Origin: Zantedeschia hybrid cultivar
Taxonomy: Eukaryota > Streptophyta > Magnoliopsida > Alismatales > Araceae
Direction: 5' to 3'
DNA: 64,000 nucleotides
NCBI GenBank assembly: GCA_030544215.1
Contig: JARZZO010000011.1
Span: 18,306,501-18,370,500, forward strand
Both the position numbers and the translations under genes were made by a program. Below the pieces are notes generated by a model. The model saw only the letters and a list, made by a program, of their open reading frames with translations, was not told the DNA's origin and ran no database searches. Below, in pieces: positions 24,394-36,917 of this stretch; the stretch's first letter is position 1; each line of letters opens with the position of its first letter.

Positions 24394-26801
24394 TATATGT
24401 AGTTGTCATGTCTACAAAATATTCGTGCCCATATGTAGTTGCTATATCTAGAACTCTATACCTGCATTTAATGTTTGTCTGATCCACTTGTATAAAAATT
24501 GTTGAACCTATGTCCTACCTGCCCTGTAGACTAATGTCATCTTGCATTGCAAGATGACTCAACCTATTATATTGACCATCAATGTAGCATGCATTACTCT
24601 CACCTATTATATTGACCATCAATGTAGCATGCATTACTCTTACTGCCGATCTTCCTTACATTTTCAAATTCTGTTAGATTTTGCCTCAATTTTTTTTGCA
24701 TGCATAACCCCAACTCTCACATATTAGTATGAATACCCCTGAAATCTTTATAAAATTATACTTATACTATTCAATCTAATAATTTGCATAAATATTCTTA
24801 AATTCACTAATATTTTATATATATACTCTTCAATTCACTAAATCTTACATTATGTATCTCCGACACCTTCAATGATATCATGATTTATGTAATGTTTTTG
24901 ACATATTTCGTTAAAATTTACCTAAGTTTGATGGGAGAAGTATAAATGCAACATTTTGAAGATTTTAAGGGCATTGATGATAATATGTGAGAGTTAGAGT
25001 ACACATGCAAATACATTGTATTTGAGGGGTGCACATGTTCATGGATTTCATCGTGATACGATAATCATAGATCGAACTAATTACACATAATGAATTAATG
25101 TCATTATATTAATAAATTGAATGATACATAGTATTAGATTGGCTTTCAGACCACCAAATACTAACAGGGAGGAGGGGGTTCACGAGAGGGTCACTGGCGT
25201 CTTGGGACAGGCAAGGGTAATTTCGGATTTTTGTCTCATAAAGGGCCCCAAACGGTAGAGTATAACAAATTGGGCCCTAAATTAAAGATTTTGTAACTTT
25301 TGGACCTAAAATTATTTCTTTTGGTCAATGGGCTGCAAATTAATTTTGACCCGTAATTTAGACTGCAAATTAAAAAGTCCACTTTTATTTTTTATATTTT
25401 TTAACTGTCCGATCAAAGATCAGACGATATGAATAGCTTCCTTACTGTTTATCCTCATCCCCCCAATCTTTGAAAAAACAAAAAACAAAAAAATATACTT
25501 GCTGTTGTATTGATTAGCTAGTTGCATGCTCACATTGCAGTAGTGCTGCAACACTCGCATGCAGAAGTGCCAAGTATTATTCATTTCACTTTGCACCCCC
25601 TGCCTCCTACTAAAATTTTCTGGCTTGACCATTGGAGATGTTAGATCATTTTTTTTCACATATGATTATTATTGTATTTGATAAACATGTAGTTTTTTGG
25701 ATACTATCATCTCTATAAAGTATTTGTCATGAATAAATATATCATTCTCTATGTCACACAAGCGATAAATATTTCATGGGCATATTTGTTATGTTTACAA
25801 AGTACTTATAATTATATTTACTACACCGCACCGGGTGCCATAGTCTATTTTTTATTTTTATTTTTTTTAATGATGGGTCTATCATGCTCAACATGTTCAT
25901 ATAATCGGATCTTCGATCATGGAATCTAAAAAAATCGAAAAAATTAAATAAAAAGTAAACTGCTGATGCAGCCGTCCAATCTCATACATCAGACTGCCCG
26001 CGTGCTGCACCGCGCGCATATGGTGTAGCAAATCCTACTCAAGTATTTGTCATGCTCAAAATCAGCACACACATTAAATATTTGTGGGACACAGTAATGA
26101 TTGTTGGGAAATGTTGACCCCAATTATCTTCCTCGTGCCCATCTAGACCAATAGTGATCCTGCATTACAAAATGATTTAGCTTGTTGTAATATCCTGCAT
26201 TGCAGCAAGTACTAATCAAATGCATAAGGCCAGATTGCTTGTTCAGCACTATACTTGAACAAGAAGTTCCATTTTCGTTTAGTAACCTATTTAATTTTAT
26301 TTGAAATAAGTTACTTTAATTAAATAAAAAAAAATGAGAAAAAAGATGTCGTTAATGCTTATTCGACCTATAAGCAACTTGAGTTTTTTGTTCGAAGTGT
26401 TTGTTCTCTTTTATTGTGAAATAAGTCGCTCTTGCCCAATTAAGAAATTCATGCAATAAAAATGAATAAGAATGAATAACGGAGATAAGTCATCGTATTC
26501 GTTCTTGCCCAATTAAGACATTATTTTTTTTAATTTTTTGATCCCTCTAAACTATTTATAGTTAGGATAAACCTTCTATAACCTTTGTATTTAGTAAAAA
26601 TTCTCTACAAACTCACTTTTATAGGAAAAACAATCTCAAAAAACAAAAAAAATCCTAAATACTTTGAAAAAGCTATCAAAAAAAGATCCTTTAAATAAAA
26701 ATCAGATTCCATGAAGTTTTTATTAAATATTAACTTCTGCATATTTTTTCCCAAATTAAGTACATCATAGGGACTAACATAAAAAAATCCCAAAACATTT
26801 A
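24394..26801. other. AT-rich intergenic, no gene recognised
   Basis: The only clear structure is a 45-bp direct duplication at about 24556-24645 (CCTATTATATTGACCATCAA in both copies). No exon or element end with a target duplication was recognised. Confidence 0.45.
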
Positions 26802-27933
26802 CGGGGTGTTTGGTTGTGATATAATTTTTTATATAGTTTTGTGATTAAAAAAATATAATAAAATGAGATTCATGATAATTTTTAAATTATATATAAGATG
26901 CTTCAATTATAATGTTTGGAAAAAATGTTCAAAAACTATAATGATCAGTTTAGTAGCCTTTTTAAATAAAGTGGAATAATGGTGAATGACTTGATAGATA
27001 CACGATCTAACAATGAAATGTGGTCGCAACAATGAAGAGAATTTGACATATCTCGATCCATCAAAAGCAAACTCTAGAACGGAAATCATTCTTTGCAAAA
27101 AACCATTATCAGTGACGGTAAACTTTCACAACCATAGCCACTGTCTGTACAAAATATCATCTACAGTCTAATAACATTCAAACAAAGACAACAATGGCAA
27201 TTCTATAAATAGGGGGTGAGCAGAAGAAGGAGAGTAGAGGAACTACTTGAAGGCTGCATTGTTGACCCCCTCTGTAAGGAAGCACCCACATCAGGTCATT
27301 CACGAGGAGGAGCCAGATGATGCCGTCTCTGATGGCCTTCTGTTAGTGCTACCCAGGACTGTAAGTTATCCCCGGTTACCCGACACCTATTACAGACCCG
27401 CACTTAAAAGACGGGTATGATAGATCCCATATCCGGCATGATTTGGACCGCTACGGGTCTTAACCCCATCTTGTTAATTTCGTTGAATTGAAAGTCCAGA
27501 AACAGATCTAAACGAGACCCGATAGAAGAGGAATTAGGTTAAGAATAGTACTCCGCTCCGCCCATTGCTTTTCCTCGCGCACATAACGCCGCAAAGGCAC
27601 TCCAACTTTGGTACGTCCTCCACTCTGTCCCTCTCTCTCCCTCGCACACACAACACCTCAAGGGTGTTCTGCTCCGCCCCTCTCTATCCCTCGCATTCGA
27701 CGATTTTTGTGATCGGTGGAAGGTTCAGGTCCAGATCGAGTCTGAGCCCTTGTCATCGTGGCTCGGTGGCGGATCCAGTGTGTAGGGTGTGGGGTCCCAA
27801 GACCCATTGAATTTTTGCAATTTCAAAGACCCACTCCAAATTTGGGTGCCCAGGACCCCACGGGCCACTCGCAGGACCCCACTGGGCCTTGGCCCGATCG
27901 TCCAGCCTACTAGGCCCAACCCAGCGCCCGACG

Positions 27934-29485
27934 TGTTAGTATTAGATGGTCTCAAAGCCAATCCGATACTATGTACTTATTCAGATTATTAATAAATGAC
28001 AATAATTCATTGTGTGTAATTAATTCGATCTGTGTTTATCGTATCACGATGAAGTTCATGAACATGTGCAACAATCTTCGGATTGTGATGAGATCATAAT
28101 TACGGGACCGAAGACTTATAAACACATGTTCTTAATTGTTCCTAGTCATAGGATGTTTGAGATATGACATCGAACATCCGGATAGACTAATATAGGTTAC
28201 TTCAGCTCATATGATAAGGGTGACTGATCCCATAAGTCACTTGTGTGGAGACACTGTGCTGAACCTATACGTGCTCATTGGTGAATGAATTCACTGAACT
28301 GATTCGACTATGAATCACTGGATGGTAATCACCTCACTGTTAACCAGCTCGATTTATTTGTCACGGTTGCATGGATGATCCTTGGACTTGAGACTTCAAA
28401 GATATCTTGTTGGTAAGTTTCTGAGCTTTGACCTTGACGAACGAATCCCTAACCATGGGTTATCAATAAGTCAAGCGATCGGGTTCAGGAAAATGCCCTC
28501 GAAGGTAATTGTGTGTTCAATACGGGATCATCCGCTCTCGGTTGTTTGAGAGAGAATGTTCCGGGAATGATGCGCTTAAAGTCCCTGGCCAGGGCGGACT
28601 CTGTAATCGATAAGGAGTTATCGGATTCAGATTAGCGGCATCTGATTCAAGTGAATCGACCAAATAGGGTTTAACAGTAAACCATGCCCTAGGTCGATTC
28701 GGGAATATTGTACGGATGAAGGATTATATCCACGCGTTAACCGATGACAGAAAGGTTCCAATAGAGGGTTGCGATAACCCCAGTGCCATCCAGGATCACG
28801 CGATGTTGTTCGGCATCCAACGTGATCGGCAGTCCGTCCGAATTTATTGTGGGACATTAAATTCGGTTGATTAATTGAATATAAGGATATTAATTAATTC
28901 AGTGGGTCAGTAAAGGGTTACTGGACTTAATAGGCTATTAACTGGACTGGTATTTGGGCCTAGAGGGTCACATGCAAATGGTTTTCAAGTTGATGGATAA
29001 TCCGACAGGATTTCGGATAAGTCTGGATTTTTATGAAAAACCGCAAACTGACTTCTTATGAAAGAACGGATTCTACGTCCGGGGCTAGCAACCCTGACCT
29101 AGCTGTCATTCGTTCTTTCCCCCTTTCTCTCTCTTCTGGGCGTGCGGTTCCCAACTGCTCCACCTTCCGTTCGACGGGGATTCCGAATCCACATGTCGCG
29201 GCGGATTACGCGCAGTCAGACGGGATCTACGAACGCCGCAACGAGCGAGGAAGCGAGGACGATCCATCGCGAGGAGAACCGCGTGGATACCGCTAGAGGT
29301 CGGGTATCTGTGCGACTTACGGCATCGCTCCGACGGAACCGGAAAACGGACGCGGATTCGAATCCGCGCAAGGTAAATTCGATTTACTCTGGTTTTATTT
29401 TAACGACCGAAACGGGACAGATCCGATCCCGAAAATTTTATTCCGCTGCGTTTTAGGATCGGATCCCGACACAGCGATCCCAACA
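27934..29485. mobile_element. solo LTR
   Basis: 1552 bp starting TGTTAGTATTAG and ending GATCCCAACA, flanked by a 5-bp duplication CGACG (27929-27933 and 29486-29490). No internal domain or second LTR is present, so it is read as a solo LTR left by LTR-LTR recombination. The superfamily cannot be assigned from the LTR alone. It lies inside the hAT element. Confidence 0.7.
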
Positions 29486-29490
29486 CGACG

Positions 29491-31004
29491 TCCTCCGCAC
29501 GACCGCATGCAACACGCCGCACGTCCATCCCTCCGCGGCTCTGCCCGTGACTTCTTCTGCGAGACTCCGAGTCATAACCAGCACGCCCCACAGCCCTTCC
29601 GCCCGGCCCCGCAGCCACCAGCCTCCCAGCCCAGCCCAGTCTGGCCGGTCACCCCCTGGCCCCTCCGCCGCTGCCCTCCGACAGTCCAAATCCGGTCACC
29701 CCCACCGGCCGGTCCTGGGTCCCCCACCGTGCCTGCAACTGCCCCACGGCGGCGCGTCTGCCAGTGCCCTGCCCGGCTGCCCCTGATCCCCGATCTCCGG
29801 TCTCTGCCGGTCTACCCAGCGACGCCTGCCCCCACCGGCCACCGCCATCGATCACCCAACTCAGTGACTCACCCTCGGCCTGTGCAGAACCAGAACAAGG
29901 TCAGTCTTTTTTTTCTTTTTAGCTTGATTTGCTTTCATTCTGTTAAGGTCGAACCTTTTTCCTGTTAATGACGACGTTAACGGCTCCAGTGGGGCACACA
30001 GATGTTTGGGTTCCTTTGTATTTGGTTTGTTTCTTCTATTCCTTTCTCCCACGTTCTTGTGTTTTTTGGTGGAGAAGCTCGGAGAAGATGGATGATATCA
30101 TGGGGCTTTGGGTGCCGGGGGGGGGGGGGACGGGGGTTGGGTTTCTACTTTCCATCATTTTGATGCGTGGAAGTGTTTGTTTCTGTTTATTCCAGATTCG
30201 CTATGTCATTGGTAGGAGAAAGAGAACACTGGGTAGTTTAATATTTGAAGTTCTAGTAAACAAATTTTAAAAAAATGAATGCTTTTGGTTGTGTTTGTAA
30301 TAATTTTATTGTGTTTTAGTTCATTTTTTGTGTCCTCTGTTGCATTTTGTCATCTTAGGTATATAGTAAGAACTAAGAAGTAAGAAGGTTTAAAGTATGG
30401 TTGTGGTTCTCTTTCTTTCCAGCAGTTTTAAGTTTTTAATAGGACTTTTCATGTGTTCAGATCAATTTGAAAATTGTGGAAAAAAAAAGGAAATGTGTTT
30501 ACTCACAGGGTTGTTTTGTCTTAGCTGTTTTTTTCCTTTTACGTTATTTTTTGCTGAAAACTAAATCAACATAGTAGTTGAGTTGCTTACTCTTGTCTCT
30601 TATAATAATCTTCCGTCCTTATGTAAACTGCAAGGACTTTGTCTTCTATGAGATTTATGCAAATTTGGACCAAGGTCCAGTGACCTGAACAAAGTAAAAG
30701 TCAAAATAGAAAATTTGTTGTTTGACAAAGTACTATTGGTATTTAGCTATTTAGCAATCAAGAGGACAATTAACAGAGTATCTTTTCAAATTGATATTCA
30801 TAGTAGATAAGATAACAAATACACATTATTTTTTACCGAATACATATGGTTCACTAAGATTTAATTATCCGACCGATTATTAACTTATAAGATTGTTAAT
30901 AGATAATATTTCTAAACCGATAACTTAATGGGTACGGTCATGGATGTACCTTAGATCCGCATCAAATCCGACCCGTTTACATCATCGGTTGTCCCCCCTC
31001 CAAC
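29491..31004. other. GC-rich captured segment followed by AT-rich filler in the hAT element
   Basis: 29491-29900 is very C-rich and, on the plus strand, reads as low-complexity Pro/Ser/Arg; it ends at a plausible splice donor (AACAAG then GTCAGT). 29900-31000 is AT-rich, intron-like. No family was recognised. Confidence 0.35.
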
Positions 31005-31049
31005 TTGGCCCATAATACTCAATCTAAGGATCCCACTGGCCAAATTCCT

Positions 31050-31260
31050 ACGTCCGCCACTTCATGGGTGGTTCCACCAACGTGCTGTGCCCCTACGCCG
31101 CCTTCCTCGGCCACGCCAATGCCCTTCGCAAGTTATGCCACCGCCTCTAGGATAACTACGACATCTACTAGAACGTCACCGAGGGTCGCCGCTTCCTCGT
31201 CCAGGCCAACACCCACAAGCTCACCTCCGTTCTCCCCATCTCCACTGGCAACCCAACCCG
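31050..31260 (+). pseudogene. unidentified broken coding fragment
   Basis: A GC-rich plus-strand frame reads GGSTNVLCPYAAFLGHANAL, then a segment with NVTEGRRFLV, with two in-frame TAG codons. It looks like decayed codon-biased coding sequence. I do not recognise the family. It lies just upstream of the NTAN1-like piece, inside the hAT element. Confidence 0.4.
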
Positions 31261-31404
31261 CTGCCTCCAGCGGCAGCACCCCCCCTTCTCCACCCCTCTC
31301 TTCCCTGTTTGCAGGCGAAAGGTGCTTCCTTTATCCAACTTTTGTAGCTGCCCACATTTGCATGAGCCCCTTGAATTCTGGTTCCCTTGTAAGACCAAGG
31401 GAAG

Positions 31405-31580
31405 GAGGCCCTGCAGTCTCTGTTGCAGCACCAGTCCCTCGTCTCCGCCTCGGAACGGCTCAAGGGCATCACGGAGAAGAGGGTGTCGTCCGCCTCAGAT
31501 GTCGAGGTGTCGGTGGCACCGGCGAAGCATGTGTACGTGTTCCAGAGGGAATTCGCCATTGTCGATCCTGGCCTTGTCCA
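31405..31580 (+). pseudogene. fragment resembling protein N-terminal asparagine amidohydrolase
   Basis: The plus-strand frame contains SLLQHQSLVSASERLKGITE, then HVYVFQREFAIVDPGLV. The pattern of a short helix, a VSAS motif, and YVFQRE.A.VDP.LV matches, from memory, the N-terminal part of plant NTAN1, which deamidates N-terminal Asn in the Arg/N-degron pathway. Only about 58 residues are present; the downstream catalytic portion is absent, so this is a captured, non-functional exon. Confidence 0.55.
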
Positions 31581-31749
31581 GGCAGGCTTCTCTTTCTTCT
31601 CTTCTTCGCCTTTTTCTTTCTCGGTGTGAAAAAAGTTGCAATCTTGTTCATTCAGATTTTCGTTTTTTCCCCCTTAATGTTGAACTTGTAAAGTGGGGAG
31701 CTTGGATTTGTTTATTTATTGGTGTTGGACAATGGTACATACACCCATT

Positions 31750-31769
31750 TTGTGTGTGTGTGTGTGTGT
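31750..31769. repeat. (TG)n microsatellite
   Basis: About ten TG dinucleotides in the hAT element. Confidence 0.9.
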
Positions 31770-32833
31770 TTTGTCTGATTAGGATTAGTTGGTAGGCGAG
31801 ATGAGAATTCCAGTTGTGATTGGTGTTTACTGCGAGGGGTTGGTAATAGATGGATAGGAAATGCTAGGTTGAACCCATGTGAAACCATTTAATCGACCTT
31901 TGTATGGATCGATTTGATGTGAGTTTTGTGAACTGTAGTGTATCCAACCAGCATTTGACATCTTGCTGATTGCTCAGGACTGTGTTCTCGATAGGAAAGA
32001 ACTAGGGGTGTGGCTGCCAAACGAGAGGGTAGATGGTGGTCAGATGGCGACTTTTTCCCGTGCGGCCGATGGGCTTTGGGACACGTGGCAACATGTCGGC
32101 TCTCCCTTCGACTAGTCGGTGAACATGCCACTGTATGACCAGGTCTGTGATCGGTATACAGACCGACCCAAAAAATGAAGGTTAAAGTGGGTATGGTATG
32201 TGGCATACCCATTGCTAAGTGGGTCGGGTCTGGTTCGGATATATATTATTGGGTCTGTTATCCAGCTCACTCAGATCCAACCCATACCCATCCGATTGAC
32301 AGCCCTAGTGCTAGCGAAGAAGGCAAATTTCAGATGAGGCCGTGACAACCCCCAAGAGACTAGCAGCTACCCTCCGCCTAGGCAATTGTGCTCAGGAGAT
32401 GCTAGGGACAAGGAAGCCGAGAGAGAAGATTCATCCCTTGGATAGGGACTTGATGCCTCCATGGATCATGGGGGCAACAGCAGAGTTGACGAGTGAAGGT
32501 AGCTCGGTTGATCTGGCAGTAGCCATCATGGAAGGATGCAAAGGCGGCTAGATGCAGGGGAGAAAGAGGAAAAGTTTCAGGTTGCGGGTCTTAGGGCATA
32601 TACGCATGGGAAGGAGATCGGAGTGGGGGAATCGTGAGCCCGTGGGTTAGTTGCCCACGTAATAAAAAAAGAAACAGGTGGAGACCTGTTTCTTTATTTA
32701 TCATGATTCAAGAAGGAGGATTTTATTAAAATATAATTTGACTATTCTTATCAAATACTTATTTATAAATATTTTATTATAAAATATATTTCTGCACAAA
32801 AAAGTCATTGTAATACAGCCAAACACCCCATTA

Positions 32834-34988
32834 AGTTTTTAACAATTTTGTTATCGAAAGATGACCGCAAGGACAACTTTTGAGTTTTGACGTGTCTTTA
32901 GCTCACTTTGTTTGTGGAATAGGATCAGAATAGCCGGTATAAAGGCCCTATTCTGATTTGGTTGAGGGTGTGCCTAATTCTTCTGGCCCTGTTTGATTTC
33001 AGGATACGAATTTGGCCTTGGATAGGGATAGATTAGGTTAGCCAACATTTAGCTCACTTTTGATTTGGAAACATTGGGATAACTCGGCAGGATAACCTGG
33101 GCTATTCTGGGGATAAGTAGGTTCGATTTGATAACCAGGTAGGGGTTATCCTAGGATAGGTACTTGGAATGCCTAATTTGCCCTTACTACTTTACTTCTA
33201 TCCCACACCTATCCTCCAACTAAATCAAGATATCATGGAATTAGCTTATGTAATTTGTCTCTTCTAAAATAATAATAATGTTCATTTCACGTTAACTTAC
33301 GTTATTATCACATTACACGACGATATTAGTTAACGTTCATTAATTTGGTTGTCCAACTTATTTCACTTACTTAAATAATATTAAAAAATATAATTTACAC
33401 ATGCTATAGTATTAGTTAGGAATCAAAATTTGATGTTCACAATTTGATGGTCCAAATATTAACACAATATGTTTCACCGGATCATTTAAATTATATGTAC
33501 AAGTATCTTTATTTAACATTTTTGTGTCAAGTTAATTGTTTATTTGACATGGATTTAAATACATGTTGTCTTTATTTTTAACAACACAACCTACAGTTGT
33601 TGGGCGGCAACTTGGTTTTTTTCCGTTTTCCTAGGCCGAGCATTAAAGTTGGGCAACAACTTAATTGAAAACATGTTGATTTAAATAAGTGGGTCTTCTT
33701 GCATGATCAAGTCCGGATTGGAATTCACGATGTTAGATGTATATAAATATGAAACAGAACCAACGAGTACAACATTATATTTTGTTTCAGCAACAAACGT
33801 ACTTGATTTGGAGCCCATCTGCGGTAGAGACTAATTAACTACAACAAATTAACAGTCACGTATCGCAAAGTTTCACTTGAGATATTATTTATCAGTGGAT
33901 TCGTTAATACACATGAATCCTGAATATATTTTTGGGCAACTTTCATTTCACTAAAATTTCCTGTATAACAAAATCCATGAAATTTAAATTGAGGATTTCA
34001 AAATTGGAAGATTAACACTTTAAACCACACCAAACACCACCAACGATTACACAAAATTAGGCCTATTTTGCACCGTCAATAACTTGCTTTCCATTAAAAA
34101 TAAGAGATATAGAGTACACGACGATGGGGTGATCCCTACAACCAAGAGAGATACATGTTTATCATAATTAGTTTTGCAAACAAAGGCAGCCACACACGGC
34201 ACTGCATATGCGTACAACACATCGCACATAGCAAGGAAGGGGTGAGTGAGCAACGAAGGGCCGAATGAGCAACAAATAACAGGGCAAGACAGTCCAATAT
34301 TCATATCATCCAACTAGCAGACGATCCACTGCACTTCAACCTGGAGTTCGCCGGAACAGTCACTGTAGGAGCATCTTCTCTGTCCAAGTCGAAGAGGTTA
34401 AAGCGAATCAAATGCTTTGATGTTGCTTCATTCGCTTCCTTTTGAGCTTCTTCTAAGAACTCACGAAAGTTTATGTTAGTGATCCCATGAAAAGTAAAAA
34501 ATGCACCGTAAGATTCTAAAATTAATATTTTGATAGTAGAATTACTTGCAAGAGAAGACAATAATAAGAAGGTCAAAGTGATCTAACATGCAACAATTTA
34601 CTGCAAAGGATTGAATTAGTTGCTACACGTATCTTGCATACGCCGATTAATAATTAAAGTTGTAAAAAATAAGTGAACAACATTGACATAAACCTTCAAT
34701 AGCACCCACAGTGCGCCTTAACAAATTTTTAACTATAGCATAGACCGATAGACAACAGTTAGTGAAAAAAAATGAAAACCACCGGCTATCTAAAACTTGC
34801 AAATTTTACTGTACAATAAAAATCTTTAAACTTGGACACAGATGTCCTAGTGTGGTTTCATGTCCAAGTGTCCACAACTCTCTAATACGAAATAGAAGTG
34901 TTCACCAAATGATAGTATACAGGCTTCTAACTATTTCAAATGTCACAATCCAGAATATCTACTGTTGTCAAATGCTAATCAAAATCAC
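32834..34988. other. repeat-derived intergenic DNA
   Basis: Near 32988 an element-like end (GGCCCTGTTTGATT) is followed by GGATAG/GGATAA-rich sequence resembling the TIR element at 60.4 kb, but no partner end was found. A minus-strand open frame (34576-34301) contains NINFREFLEEAQKEANEA; I do not recognise it, and the frame may be chance. Missing ABC1K exons were looked for here and not seen. Confidence 0.35.
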
Positions 34989-36080
34989 CTGAGGAAGGTC
35001 CTCTTTCATCATTTCCGCAAAGAGTGTTCCATTTTCTCCTTCATTGACATAGTCCAGCTCTTCAAAGAAGCGTGCAGCCCATTCATCAACCAATCCAAGA
35101 ACATCAATGGAAACCTAGGCAAATCACAGTGATAATGTTAGTGCAGACACCAGCTTCAGCAGCTAACAGCAAAAGAAAGTGGCAATACCTGAGGAAACCT
35201 TCGCAAGAACAATCCCAGTTTGTGGATAACGAATAGATCTATCGTTACGGTCTCAAGAACAAAAGGTCGCTGTACTTTGACTGCCACTAGATCTCCATTT
35301 TCTTTTAGCCGACCCTTGTAAACTTGTCCCAGTGATGCTGCACATACATCAGCATATAAATTTCAGATGCTTTTATGAACAAAAAGGAAAAGGCTAATTG
35401 ACTACAAAAATAGGAGAGAGGAAGAAAACAAACAATTTCCAGCAATACATAAACTTGAAGCTTAAAGCGGACTAGTGCCGTCATACTAAATTGATCGTGG
35501 CTTACCAGCAGCAATTGGAGAGGAACTAAGTTCAGAATAAATGTTACACCAAGGCTGACCAAGCTCTTCCTGAATCAGGCTGATCGTGCCCTCAATTAAA
35601 CAGGTTAGCAAAACTATCTACCTACCAAAGTTGAATTCTGCCACATTCTTCTACCCGATGTTATCAAATAATATCTTGGCATATATATTGTCACTTGGTC
35701 AACTATGACCAAGCATTAACTCCTTGCTTTCGAGATATAGTGATACAGTCCAATCTGATGAATTAGCCACCATACTGTTCACACGTTTAAAATGCACTTG
35801 TATGCACAATAAGCCGTTAAGCTCCAACCATCATGATGGCATGGGCTCAAGAACAAGTGTCATGTCAACAGATAAAAGGAAACAAAGAAACTTGAGATTC
35901 AAATATTACCTCTTTGATCTTCTTGTTTACCACATCCCAGGCAATGTGAGAAAGAAAACTACCAGCAACAGACAGTAATTGAACAATGCGTGTTGCAACT
36001 GCTCGGGGATGCTTGCTCCAGTAGGCTGAGATGATATCCGGATCATACACAAGTGGCAAAGTCTCACCACATTCTACAAC
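34989..36080 (-). pseudogene. truncated ABC1K (UbiB/ADCK-type atypical kinase) gene, four exons
   Basis: Four exons with good splice sites: 36080-35910 (57 codons, contains LVYDPDIISAYWSKHPRA), 35590-35506, 35337-35189 and 35114-34989. They encode EELGQPW, the Ala-rich nucleotide loop PIAAASLGQVYKG, the catalytic-lysine strand VAVKVQRP and the ELDYVNEGENG segment. ABC1 kinases of this type act in plastids or mitochondria on prenylquinone metabolism; the sequence recalls the plastoglobule ABC1K1/PGR6 type, though the subfamily is uncertain. The exon with the family-defining KxGQ motif is absent between the first two exons (36080-35910 and 35590-35506). The C-lobe (HADPHPGN and DFG region) is not found downstream, nor is a transit-peptide exon upstream. 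It is therefore read as a defective or captured copy. Confidence 0.7.
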
Positions 36081-36483
36081 CTGAAAGGCCACATCAAGAG
36101 AAGATGCAAGGCCACCGTCAAGTACCTACTGGTGAAAACATCGCATATGTGCAAACACAAACACGAAGCTTTCCCCATCAGTCTATGCATTTGGAAGCAG
36201 CCTTCAGGTCTAATGCTGCTGAATCAACTCAGGGCTCAAACAGGACATATGACATTTCTTTCTACTAATGGCTCTCAACCTGCTACTAAGACTTAGATAC
36301 TTAGCTGGAGCCATAGTGATGAACACCATGCATGGTTGGAAAAATATCTGCATAACATATAATTGAAACAGGGTTAAAATTCTAAGAAAAAGAGAGGCTA
36401 GATACTCATTCTCTCCGATGAACAAAACTAAGAAGCTATTTTTTTAAGAGTAGGACATAATTCCGCTGGCAAAAATAGATACA

Positions 36484-36917
36484 TTACTGTGTTACGTTGG
36501 TGGGCTCAGGAGGGATTTAATGTGAGTATAGTCATCTTGTCAAATAGGATTTGCCATGAAGGCAACCCAACTGTTTACATATCTCATATTTTGCCCTCAT
36601 CATCGCCCTCACCCCAAAATCATGGATATCACAATATCTCCATCGCCAACTATGCATATCGGTACTCATTATATGTGCCGCAGATGGGGCTGCAATTGAT
36701 GCCATGCCTGCCACCTATGTACATTGAGTCTGACATACATATTGGGGGCAACATTAGTGGACACATGATAAGGGGTGAAATTGGCACAAATTTCTATCAA
36801 AAGACATACATGTAAAAGAGAACATAGAACACAACTGAATATTACATACTCAATCATTGCAATACCCATTATTATGCATCAATTAAAAATAACCATTGAA
36901 ATAGACAGCAATGGCAT
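36484..36917. repeat. copy 1 of a ~448-bp repeat
   Basis: About 95% similar to two tandem copies at 39151-40050; shared anchors are GTTGGTGGGCTCAGGAGGGA and GCAATTGATGCCATGCCTGC. It lies between the ABC1K remnant and the Harbinger transposase. Confidence 0.85.

Larger units (their letters stand above)
27354..32307. mobile_element. large hAT-family element carrying host gene fragments (Pack-type)
   Basis: A 4954-bp element with ends CAGGACTGTAAG... and ...GACAGCCCTA, flanked by an 8-bp duplication GTGCTACC (27346-27353) / GTGCTAGC (32308-32315), one mismatch. Both ends resemble the 1168-bp element at 12247-13414, including subterminal GTTACCCGA-like and ATGGGTTGG-like motifs. No hAT transposase is visible. 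The interior holds a solo LTR (27934-29485), a GC- and Pro-codon-rich stretch (29.5-29.9 kb) and gene-like fragments at 31.05-31.6 kb, one resembling N-terminal asparagine amidohydrolase. This is the make-up of a non-autonomous element that has captured gene pieces. Confidence 0.65.
26802..32830. mobile_element. Tourist-like (PIF/Harbinger-type) element, interrupted by an hAT insertion
   Basis: Ends are CGGGGTGTTTGGTTGT at 26802 and, complemented, TGGGGTGTTTGGCTGT at 32830, flanked by TTA on both sides (26799-26801 and 32831-32833). A TTA duplication and a GGGGTGTTTGG end are typical of Tourist/Harbinger MITEs. Without the hAT insertion (27354-32307) it would be about 1.07 kb. A CTATAAATAG TATA-like motif lies at 27203-27212. 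It encodes no transposase. Confidence 0.65.

Noticed and set aside
34301..34576. 91-codon minus-strand ORF containing NINFREFLEEAQKEANEA
   Set aside because: Superficially like the NINFQELA segment of ABC1 kinases, but surrounding residues do not follow the family and no splice-site continuity with the ABC1K exons was found.
36489..36815. 108-codon plus-strand ORF also open in the copy at 39238
   Set aside because: The third copy (about 39690-40030) is frameshifted, composition is not protein-like and no motif is present; treated as repeat sequence.
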